Assembly (NCBI RefSeq): GCF_025118155.1
Contig: NW_026251404.1
Coordinates: 186,001-250,000, forward strand
Reading direction: 5' to 3'
Source of the DNA: Cokeromyces recurvatus
Lineage: Eukaryota > Mucoromycota > Mucoromycetes > Mucorales > Mucoraceae
Length of the DNA: 64,000 bases
Shown here: piece after piece, positions 12,388-21,358 of the stretch
Numbering within the stretch: the stretch's first letter is position 1
Layout: the number at the start of each line of letters is the position of its first letter
Notes under the pieces: model-generated
Told to the model about the DNA's origin: nothing
The model's database searches: none
Seen by the model: only the letters and a program-made list of their open reading frames with translations
Position numbers and translations under genes: made by a program

Positions 12388-12561
12388 CTAATTGCCATTT
12401 TTTTTCTCTTAATTTTTCTTGGACTTTCTCTTAATTGACCTAAAATTTTCTCTTATTTGTTCAATAATTTTCTCTTATTTTATCCAATAATTTTCTCTTA
12501 TTTGTCCAATAATTTTCTCTTATTTTTTCTGAAATTTTCTCTTATTTGCTGAAAAATACAA
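12388..12561 (-). repeat. Right terminal inverted repeat, one motif unit longer than the left
   Basis: Reverse complement of the left repeat with the same AAGAGAAAATT ladder. It contains one extra internal unit of about 22 bp next to TTAAGAGAAA, so the two ends are not the same length. Confidence 0.85.
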
Positions 12562-12568
12562 TAATTAT

Positions 12569-12809
12569 TATAATATTAAAGATGCCAATAGTAGTCACTC
12601 GTGTAACATTTCATTATAAAACAATATAAAAGGCACGAATGTTTAATTGCCCTCTTTTTTTTCTTTTTTTTCCTTTTTTTTTTCAGAAATGTGGGGAGCC
12701 TGTTTTAGGCCGGGCTATGAATAGCACTGAAAATCGCCCCGTCTGTATAGTGCCTCCCATGGCTGATGGAAGGTAACACAGGCTCATAGAATGTTTATTG
12801 ATAATAAGA
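12569..12809 (+). repeat. Two-copy repeat, copy A, with TATA-like flank and conserved core
   Basis: Matches 16906-17161 in the same orientation. The 5' part (about 85 bp, containing AATATAAAAGG) differs from copy B at about one base in eight. It is followed by a T-rich tract ending in CAG, then a 108-nt core that is identical in both copies, then about 17 more shared bases. It starts only about 6 bp after the right end of the DNA transposon. Confidence 0.85.
12685..12792 (+). ncRNA. Candidate structured RNA, copy A (108-nt core)
   Basis: The core is identical base for base to 17038-17145 although its upstream flank has diverged by about 13%. It is GC-richer than its surroundings. Predicted pairings by eye: closing stem GAGCCTG (12696-12702) with CAGGCTC (12779-12785); hairpin GCTAT/ATAGC (12714-12725); GCACT (12724-12728) with AGTGC (12749-12753); and CCAT/ATGG (12757-12769). 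A rival hairpin GCCT-GTTTT-AGGC (12698-12710) overlaps the closing stem. There is no long ORF: the first ATG gives 11 codons. I do not recognise it as an snRNA, SRP, RNase P/MRP or hammerhead. It could also be the body of a SINE or part of an LTR. Confidence 0.4.
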
Positions 12810-13023
12810 ACGTGACTGCGCTCACTAAAAAATGAAGTTATCAAGTTATTTGGGAAAATTGAGGAAAGATATTCATTTATATTTTTTTTAATATGCATAA
12901 AATTGTTTATTTGCATATTTTCATAATAAATGCTCTTGTCTAGTTTCTGAATAACATTTAACTTGTTGATGGCTACAATAATATTATACTTGGGTAGGAT
13001 AGAGTAGTATATACATATATACT

Positions 13024-14513
13024 TTATTTGATTCTTTTAGATTTGTAACTAGCATTGTTACAACGACACTTTTGTTTATTGTTATCATTATTATTAGGTC
13101 TGTCATTAGTAGATACAAGGCTAGCTTCATTTGAAGGCGTTTGTTCATTACGACGTGCCCAATATTTTCTAATAGGAGAGAGAGAGTAGTCATGGAAATT
13201 ACTAGCAGACTCCCAAGTAATCATCGCTTTCACCATAACCTTTTCCATCTGACTTGGTATAAGTAATTACCAGGAGTATCCTTATGGTTGATTACTACCT
13301 CAACTTCATAAGTATCAGTTTCAGTATTGGCCAATTTAACTTTACGCGATATCACTTTAATATGGGAAGGAGGTACGTCTCTTGGTAAGAGTGGACCTGT
13401 ACCATCAACCAATACATTGCTTCCACCTTGAGTTTTTCTTTTGACAGTATAAACGTTTATAGATGATGGACTTTGTTTTTTAGACACCCAGTGTTCGACT
13501 ATACTATTTGCACGAGGATGATAGCTTGTTACAAGCCGATAGTTGATACCAGAGTGTTCAATATAAAGTCGTACTATTTTATTTACGTATTCTGTACCAT
13601 TATTGCTTTGGATGATTTTAGGTCTTCCCATTAGAGATAGATAGTGTATTTCTTTTCGTAAGTGCTATTGTTAAGGATAATTTATCAGGGATTGCCCCAA
13701 GTACACAAAATCTAGTAAATACACCAACAACTAGAAGGATGTAGTTATTTCCTTGTAAAGATATTGTTATAGGGTCCAGCGGTGTCAATATAAATGTGAT
13801 CCTATGGAGCATTAGCATAAATTGATTTTAATGGATGATATCCATGTTTTGACAATCGGGACAGTTTTTTACTGTGTCAAGAGTATCTTCTTTAAGCTTT
13901 GTTCAATGAATTCATTCACTATGTAAAGCTGTTACCATAGCTTGAGCATCACGATGTCCTTCTAAATGAGTTTTTATCAGTAGATTTAATCCTTCTTCCA
14001 GTGCTGGTGTTATTAAATCAGCAGGGCATCATCACACGAGATGTAAGAATAGATCCATCGTCGTTGACAATTTGTAAAGTAATAATGGTTTTAGGAGTTT
14101 TATCCTCCACTAGCATTTTTTTTCAGGTTCGAAAAGACGCGATAAAAGAATCTGGAAGTATATTGTAAATACCAGGTCTGTGAATAATTTTAAAGTCATA
14201 ATCCAAGATGGTATCAAGCCAATTGATCATCATAGAATTGGCAGTGGGTTGAGTATGGAGGAAAGTAAGAGCTTTATGATCTGTATATAAGGCAGAAGGA
14301 TTTCCCCCATAAGAATGGATGAAACTTCTTTAAAGCGAATATGATACCAAGTAATTCTCTTTTTGGTAGTTGAATAATTTCTTTCAGAAGCAGAAAGTGA
14401 ACGAGCCATGAAACCAATATATCTTGTTTGGTAGTCAATGACCTGATATAGAACAGCGTTAGTAGCAATGTAAAATGGCTGTTGAAGATTGGGATAATGA
14501 AGGACTGGAGCCG
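13024..14513 (-). mobile_element. Decayed Ty3/gypsy chromodomain retrotransposon (RT end, RNase H, integrase)
   Basis: Reading the minus strand in shifting frames gives a collinear Ty3/gypsy pol relic. The order is a connection/RNase H segment with SASERNYSTTKRELLGIIFA and NSMMINWLDTILDYDF (about 14510-14110), an integrase zinc-binding remnant and core with DHIYIDTA and GNNYILLVVGVFTRF (about 13880-13640), GRPKIIQSNNGTEYVNK and SYHPRANSIVEHW (about 13630-13490), and a C-terminal chromodomain with YLYQVRWK and TWESASNFHDYS (about 13300-13150). Several frameshifts and stops break it, and the second integrase Asp reads Asn. Gag, protease and the RT palm are missing. The element is dead. Confidence 0.85.
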
Positions 14514-14847
14514 TGTGATATTACTAGTAAAATTTCCAAAAAAAAATATATGTATATTATAATAAAAAGACAAAAAAACGTCAACGAGACCGAACAATAG
14601 TTCTAAAGTCAATCACTTTATTTATGAATTTAAATTGATGGGGGTATTTATAAGAATTGTTAAAGAAGTTTGAGATAAGATGTGAGTCAGAAAAGTGCTA
14701 GTTACGACCTAATAAGATATATTATAGATAATGAAATGTTAGAAATTTCAATAATATTTGATAAAGTGGATCAAGAGAGTTTCAGGAGAATTTAGATAGA
14801 ATTCCTTCATTTGCATGTTTAATCAAGAAACATGACATTATAAGTCA
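14514..14847 (-). repeat. LTR of the gypsy relic, joined directly to the RT end
   Basis: On the minus strand it begins TGACTTATAATGTCATG and ends AATATCACA. It contains TATAAATACC and an AATAAA-type signal, as expected of an LTR. A diverged copy in the opposite orientation lies at 45456-45773. Directly after its CA end the sequence enters RT/RNase H coding, so PBS, gag and most of RT were deleted. No matching second LTR is seen beyond 13024. Confidence 0.75.
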
Positions 14848-15482
14848 GCTGATGACAATTACATTGAAAAACATATAATATGAACCCGATAACAGTGAAA
14901 ACTACACACAAAAAGGACCTGATGTCATGGTTGTAAGATTTGTAACTTAATACAACAAGATAAATAGTCATAATAGAACATATAGTGCACTTCTGTCTCT
15001 ACACATATTAGGTATATTTACTCTTGTATAGAAAAATAATTAATAAAAGTCTTACATCTAACTTTACAAGTCAAGCTGTGGATAAACTAAGAACAACACA
15101 AATACGCGTAATAATTGATTTCACTCAAAGTACACATATTAGCTATAAAAATAAATGTATACTAAAGACATGAATATACATCTATAACAATTAAATAATC
15201 ATTCTCTTCCATGATTACGTCATCAAATAGAATTTATCATATTATTATTCCACAAAATATATAAATACTCTTACATTATTAACCCTTATTTTGTATAATT
15301 TGAACATAATTGAAACATGGAACATACTTGAATTAATTCATTTTTATCTTAATAAAACTTATTGACAAGTCTCAACGTACTTCTTCTGTCTATTTTCTTT
15401 TATTTCCCTTTTTATTCTTTTATTTTATTATATTCTTACCTGTAAATCACAACACCACATCATCAAGACATCACCATTTCAC
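14848..15482. other. Intergenic with LTR-like or promoter-like sequence
   Basis: AT-rich. Near 15258 there is ATATAAATACTC, then AATAAAAC, then a pyrimidine-rich stretch leading into a CATCATCAAGACATCACC leader just before the ATG at 15483. This resembles a promoter or the U3-R part of another LTR. No gene seen. Confidence 0.4.
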
Positions 15483-16372
15483 ATGCATTTATCAGATGCA
15501 AAACATGTTGAACTGTCTAAACCCATTACCAATGTGATAGGTAAAGACTGGATCCAATTTCCACAACTCAGGTATGCCATTCCACAACTTTTTTCTAAAA
15601 CAGTGATTATGGATGGATCTGCAGCGCTGTTGTTAAATGGCTTAGAGCCCTATGGCAGGTTACGAACTGTTCTGCTCATTTTGAAAGAAGAACCAAATCA
15701 ACATTACATCAGTCGTCATTCCCTAGAAAAGAAAACAAATATGGGTGGATTACAACCGTTGCTGTTGAAAATGATAATACAACTAAAGTGAAAATAGGTC
15801 TTTTGATATGTAATTTGTTAGTTACTTCCAGTTTACGAATTGATAGTCATGCGGTAACAACAAACGGAGTGGTGGAATTAGGCCCGAATACCAATAATTT
15901 CTTTCCTAAGGATATCGTTTCGATTTATTTGAATGAAGAATCTATAAAGCTTGCCAAGATTATGATCAAAAACAAGGCAACAACGTTGATCAATTCGTGG
16001 AACTACCTGGTGCAGTTACGTCAGATACGCAGTAAGTTCCACTGTTTGTCAACGTACACCCTTTGTAGGTCTTTTAATTCAATTTCTACTGATATCACTT
16101 TCCAGCCATATACCATATGGTTTCTGTATTATTATGACTCAAACCAGAGTTTGGAATCACAATCACAAAAGTTATCACTGATGTTCCAACGTATCGCTCT
16201 TTCTGTGATGGTAGATGGTGCTGCTGTTCGTCTAGAAATGAATACTTTCAAAAATCTATACAGCCAATTGAATGAGAATTACATAAAAAATACAATCAAA
16301 CCGATTTTAGATCTGGAACAAGGTGAATCAATATTCATAATCAACAATACCAAGCTTAGCCAAAGATTATAA
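15483..16372 (+). pseudogene. Unrecognised two-frame coding region
   Basis: Two open frames abut: 15483-15791 (102 aa) and 15788-16372 (194 aa). Reading from 15604 in a third phase gives a longer sensible stretch that flows into the second frame. This would need either a 32-bp intron (15572-15603, GTATGC...CAG), very short for a fungus, or a frameshift. A second break occurs near 16030-16110, where a GTAAGT donor and several AG acceptors occur. The last part has VMVDGAAVRLEMNTF and ends in a hydrophobic IFIIN segment, faintly like the C-terminal half of Hsp70-like ATPases, which I cannot support. No domain is assigned. It is likely a decayed gene, or a retroelement gene, between repeats. Confidence 0.35.
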
Positions 16373-16905
16373 AAATTAGCTGATACCATGACAGCCTGCA
16401 TCTCCAACGCAAACAAAACGACAAAAGAGTTATTTACTAAACATTTATCAAAATAAATGTTCACCATTGAATAGCTATTAACTTGCCGATTTATGATCAC
16501 TTTTCTCATTTACATTCTTCATGATGCCTATTCTTAGTTTCTTAAATCATAAAGTTTCTGTTTATTTTTACATTGATTTATAAAACCAAATTTGAAGCAA
16601 ATAAAAATTAATAAAATGCATTAGGCAGTCTTATTTTCACAATATGCCTGACATAGAAAAACTTGACTCAAATAGAAATTTTGATAACACATATAGACAG
16701 CAGTTAAACTAGACCTTTGATTCATAAAAAAAAAAAATAAAGATTAATAGCAACTGCTTGAATACATAGTGCTAGAATATGCTGTATTGTCCTAGTCGGT
16801 CAATAAGTAAAAAGTATCATTAACCTATCTCAAAGCAAAGTCGAAAATCTATCTAATAAAACATATAAAATAAAATATTAGCAAATGTTTAGGTGTAATA
16901 TTCAT

Positions 16906-17161
16906 TTATAATATTAAAGATGCAAGTAGTAGCCACTCGTGTAACATTTCATTATGAAAAGATATAAAAAGGCATGCATGTTTAATTTCCTTCTTTTTTT
17001 CTTTTTTTTCCTTTTTTTTTTTTTTTTTTTTTTTTTTAGAAATGTGGGGAGCCTGTTTTAGGCCGGGCTATGAATAGCACTGAAAATCGCCCCGTCTGTA
17101 TAGTGCCTCCCATGGCTGATGGAAGGTAACACAGGCTCATAGAATATTTATTGATAATAAG
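16906..17161 (+). repeat. Two-copy repeat, copy B
   Basis: Same unit as 12569-12809, in the same orientation, with GATATAAAAAGG as the TATA-like box. Its T-tract is about 20 bases longer and ends in TAG instead of CAG. Similarity to copy A stops after ATTGATAATAAGA. Confidence 0.85.
17038..17145 (+). ncRNA. Candidate structured RNA, copy B (108-nt core)
   Basis: Identical to 12685-12792 over all 108 bases. The same stems apply. Perfect conservation against diverged flanks suggests selection or recent gene conversion limited to the core. Confidence 0.4.
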
Positions 17162-17974
17162 AGTAGTCATTAATTACGAACAATATTTAGTTCATTATAT
17201 ACAAACAAATAATCATATTTGGCTGTAAATGACACTTTTTTGCGACTTATACTTAATCACAGATACCTTTTAATTTAAAATAAAATGCTTGACTATTGTT
17301 CGATCTTATTTTAGTGAGATAAATTGCTTCAAACCTTCTTCTTTGGCACAGTACTAATAATGCGGAAGTTGGTTACAATTTAGTTAATTTCATCTTTAAT
17401 GAATAGGCATAAGTATTTGAATCCCTAGGCGTATCTGACTGGATACCTTCCATATCGTGTCATCTAAATAACGTATTAGAAGTTCCTTATCGTATTTTTT
17501 TTTTCGCAATGACCTCTAATAAAATATTGTATCTTTTTACAAGAATACTTGATTAGCATAGTTAATATAAATAAACTTACAGTTTCATAAATGCATATAA
17601 CTTTAAGTTGGGTATTTCTATTAAGTTGTGATTACTAAGAATAGAAAAAAAAAACATAAAATTTGACCGAATTCTGTCGACGAAAAAAAGGTGAATGACA
17701 GCCAGACTAGGATACAACTATAATAAGGTATTTTATAATAACTATGTTTCTTCTTTAACATCACAGCTTATGTTATAAATTACATTTTTTATTATGTCTA
17801 TCATATTTGTAGATAGCGATATAAAGTTAATTTAGATAATACATTATTTTTTTTCTTTTATAACCACTCTATATGACATGCCTCTTTTATCTAGAAATAC
17901 GTATATTTATATCTGATAATTTTGATATACTGTTTATATCTAATTCATCAATTTCAAATGTAACAGAAGTATGT
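17162..17974. other. Intergenic region
   Basis: About 810 bp of AT-rich DNA downstream of DCN1. I see no gene, no repeat shared with the rest of the window and no RNA signature. Confidence 0.5.
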
Positions 17975-19070
17975 CTAACATGTTTGCTGCTGTTGCTGCA
18001 TATATTCTACAAACTAATGTATATAAAGGTAAATAATAATAATTCTATTGTCTCTCTCTCTCTATTTTTTTTCCTTATATTACCTCATCAATCAAAATTG
18101 GCCAAGCTCCTTCAGAATCATAGTTCTGAATATCCAAATCTTCTTGGCTTGCAAAATCAAGAAACTATGTAATGTGAATAATACTTGTATATAAATGGAC
18201 CAATTCTACTTACCAAATACCATGTATCGCGAGAAATTGCTTTGCCATGTTTTTCCTAGAAAAAAAAAGGTGTCAATAAGCTAGCTTGTATTTTTGTTTA
18301 CAAAATTCTATACTTCTAAAAATTTTATCCATTCTTCTAATAAACTAAATCTATGACTACTTAATAACAATCTCCATAATTCAATCGCTGCTTCTAAAGC
18401 TAATAAAAAATAAATAAATAAATAGATTATTATGCTTTAGTTTTATACTTACATAAATTTTTTTGTCCTGTTTGTCTACCAAATAAGAAGGCATAATTAT
18501 AAACCTTTCTAAAACCTTGTTCTGTTTGAAATTGTTCTTTCAAAGTTGTGTTCAAGGCTCTTTTTAATTTTTCGATAGAATCCACTTTTAATTGAAAGAA
18601 TCCTTTGATGAATCCTTCACGCGTAAATTCACCCATTCTTTCAGATCCTAATTGATGTGACAGTAATAAAAATTCAAGTTGTGTTGGCTCAATACCGAGA
18701 TCTTGACATAATTCCATAGTACCATCCACGTTGATCGAGTCTTTTTTTTGGTCATCTATATATTGAAAGTTAATAACGTGATTACAATTTTTTGTTTTTT
18801 TTCTTTTCTTTTTTTTTTTTTTTTTTTTACCTTCATATTTATCAAATAATCTATTCAAAATTTGAGTGTAAGCTTTGGTTGGTTTATTGTTTTTTGTTTG
18901 CTGTTGTTCATAGATATTATTTAGAGCCAGATTGACATCCCAGTTAGATGATTTTAGTATCTTTATGCATTCTCTTTCACTAAAATAGACTGAGTTACTT
19001 GATGGAGACGTTTGTATATTTTATTTTACCTTAATTGAGAGAAATCCATTAATTGTTTGATTTTATCCAT
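17975..19070 (-). CDS. DCN1: DCN1-like cullin neddylation protein
   Basis: Seven exons in order: 19070-19030, 18979-18831, 18755-18453, 18399-18314, 18255-18214, 18164-18084 and 18013-17975. They keep phase and give 246 aa. Residues 1-45 form the UBA-like N-terminus (MDKIKQLMDFSQLS, then SSNWDVNLALNNIY). The PONY/DCUN1 domain follows, with VDGTMELCQDLGIEP, SERMGEFTREGF, VYNYAFLFGRQTGQKNL, AIELWRLLL, KAISRDTWYL and DSEGAWPILIDEFVEYM. Dcn1 is the scaffold-type E3 that brings Ubc12-NEDD8 to cullins. The protein ends with a short glutamine run. It is divergently arranged with AIM24, 253 bp apart. One intron contains a T-run of over 20 bases. Family and completeness are clear; exact exon ends rest on splice signals and phase. 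Confidence 0.9.
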
Positions 19071-19323
19071 AGATTGTTGATGCTATTTTGTATTATTTTA
19101 TTTAATTTAATGTAAACGAGAAAGTAAGTACATTTGAAAACTTTACATTAGCCATTTTATTTTATTTTATAGATTTGTGTAATTAAAGAATAGAAAAAAT
19201 AAAAATAAAAATAAAATTGAAATTGCGCTATAAAAAAAAAAAAATAATGCACCGGGGTTAAAAAGGCATCACTATATGGCTATGTTTTTTTTTTCTTTTT
19301 TTTTTTTTGTTTAAATTTATAAA
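19071..19323. promoter_or_regulatory. Divergent promoter region DCN1/AIM24
   Basis: 253 bp between two divergent starts, so it must hold both promoters. It is A/T-rich with T-runs on the AIM24 side and a small GC island, CACCGGGGTTAAAAAGGC (about 19250-19268), about 60 bp before the AIM24 ATG. No known factor site is assigned. Confidence 0.5.
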
Positions 19324-20943
19324 ATGTATAGACGTGTTTTATTCAATAATTTAAAACCAACTTATCGTCGTAACTATGTTGGATTGGCATTTAATGAACA
19401 AAAACAGCAACAAGCGATTGATCGTTCTTTGAAACCATTTCAACATGTCGTGAATGGACCCACAGAAACTATTTCAGAAATTGGCAAAGGTAATACTATC
19501 TATTCTATAACTGATAACATAAACTGAAAAAAAAAAGTAACAGATGTTCATACGGAAAATGAAAAGGAGCCTATTTTTGAAATTATATCTTCTGGCGTTG
19601 GTAAGTTGTAATGATGTAGTTTTTAAATTGTGAACTAACTATAATAATAAAATATAGGATCAGCACTTTTGATTAAGGTAGGAATGATCACCAATATTGT
19701 TAAAGTAATTCAGATTATATATATATGTATATGTGTTTTTCCTTTATAGTTACCTGCAGATACAGAAATTATTACAACTACTGGATCAGCTATTGGATCT
19801 TCGAACCGAGTCAATTCTAAATTGACACTTGATAAAAACATTACTAAATCTATTGGCAAAAAGCTGGTTGGCGATGCTATGTTTTATCAAAAAGTATGTC
19901 AAAATGTTATATAGTATGTTTATATGACCAAAAAAAATTTTTTTTTCTTATTGATTTTTTGTTAGCATTATACCAAAAATGCTCCAGGAGATCTATTATT
20001 GACACCTCAGCGTTTAGGAGAGATTGCTATAATTGAATTAAAAAACAGTTCAAAATATATCTTAAGACGTGATGCATTTTTGGCAAAAACAAACAAAGTT
20101 ACTATGGATTTAGGCATAAATTCTAGTGAAAATGTAAATATATTTGTACTATCAAGTAACACTTCAAAAAAAATAGTAACTGATAAAAGATATATTTTAT
20201 GGTTAGGGTTTAATAAATAAACTAGTTCATACTGTGAGTGGACCAGGTACATTAGCTATTAGTCATTATGGCGGCATTTATCGTATTTCACTTGCAGCAG
20301 GGGAAGAGTATAAGGCTAATCCTCGTAATTTAATTATGTGGGATAAACGTACAAATCCAACTCAATTACATTCAAAGCAATCTATTGTACCTTCACCTCG
20401 ATCTCATTTGAGAAAATATGAAGTATTTAGAAACATTGTTGATAGCCCTTCACTTCAACCAAAATTACAATATGTACAACGACTTTCCAGATATATTTTT
20501 AATCTTATTTTGGGAACACCTGTAAGTTGTGTGAAGGATATTTAGAAAATAGAAGAAAAATAAGCTTAAATTTTATGTATATATCTACTAGGATTTTGTT
20601 AAATTAAAAGGTCCTGGTGACTTTTATTTAGCTTCTCGGGTTGAGCCTCGATTTGAAACATCTAGATTGTAAATTATGTAATTATTACTGTGTATATAAA
20701 TCACTCACCTTATTATTATTATAGAATGAATGCTTTGACTTCTATAAATGATTCTGCTCGTCAAATATTTGATCAACAAACTATTGATATGTTCCCTGCT
20801 CCTCCTTCAGACACAATTAGTCAGATTACTACCAAGAAAAAGCAACATCCAGGATATGCTCAAAAATCTTCTGTAGATGGATATCCATCTTATTATGCTG
20901 AAGTGCATAAAGGTGATGTAAGCTTTGTTCCAGCTAAACAAGA

Positions 20944-20947
<4 letters not shown>
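19324..20947 (+). CDS. AIM24: AIM24-family mitochondrial protein
   Basis: Eight exons: 19324-19489, 19544-19600, 19658-19677 (only 20 nt), 19750-19893, 19966-20133, 20207-20521, 20592-20668 and 20725-20947. They give 389 aa. The N-terminus (MYRRVLFNNLKPTYRRNY) is basic and free of acidic residues, as expected of a mitochondrial presequence. The core matches the AIM24 (TRAP-like) fold: SSGVGSALLIKLPADTEII, TGSAIGSSN and SGPGTLAISHYGGIYR. Yeast Aim24 is an inner-membrane protein needed for MICOS integrity and respiratory supercomplexes. The C-terminus (after about 300) is polar and less conserved. Usual fungal length is about 350-400 aa, so the model looks complete. The role is inferred from the family. 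Confidence 0.88.
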
Positions 20948-20976
<29 letters not shown>

Positions 20977-21358
20977 ACGCGTATACATCATAAATAACAC
21001 TTAATACATGTATGCATAATATATTTAATTTTAATTTCTAAAAACTGAGCTCTTCTATTTATAAATGCACAACTTAATATTAAAAGACAAAAGAAAAAAA
21101 AATTATATATCTTGCAGTAATTATTATGTTATATAGATCAGAATAGAATATATAATGTATGTTTTAGTATTAAATAGCAAATTCTTCGGCGCGAGCCGTG
21201 ATTGGTGGAGAAACTATTTTTCCGCTAAGAGTATAGACAGTATGTCAATTATTTTTCTTTTGTCTCTTTCTTTCCCTTTCCCTTCCTTTCCTCTTTTTTT
21301 TTTTTTTTTTTAATTACTATTCCTATTATTCATTTATTCTTTTTTTTTTAAAAAAAAA
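20948..21358. other. Intergenic region
   Basis: Terminator of AIM24 with a (TTTA)n run, then the promoter of the FUSC-like gene. A T/C-rich stretch (about 21255-21345) leads into the A-rich leader just before the ATG. It contains GGCGCGAGCCGTG (about 21189-21201), a small GC island of unknown meaning. Confidence 0.45.

Larger units (their letters stand above)
10793..12561 (-). mobile_element. Tc1/mariner-type DNA transposon with long TIRs, apparently intact
   Basis: A 1,769-bp element flanked by TA on both sides (10791-10792 and 12562-12563), the expected target duplication. The termini start TTGTATTTTTCAGC and are inverted copies of each other. The left inverted repeat spans about 10793-10945 and the right about 12388-12561. 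Each carries a ladder of TAAGAGAAAATT motifs at roughly 18-23-bp spacing. One open reading frame on the minus strand encodes a DDE transposase with all three acidic residues. Nothing visible breaks the element, so it may still move or have moved recently. Confidence 0.9.

Noticed and set aside
12685..12792. Hammerhead ribozyme or spliceosomal RNA identity for the conserved core
   Set aside because: CTGATGG resembles a hammerhead core, but the GAAA and cleavage-site parts do not fall into place. None of the U1-U6 signature sequences is present.
12569..17161. The two 108-nt-core repeats as paired LTRs of the gypsy relic
   Set aside because: They are direct repeats flanking the relic, but the relic has its own different LTR (14514-14847, with a solo copy at 45456). 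The repeats also lack clear TG...CA ends.
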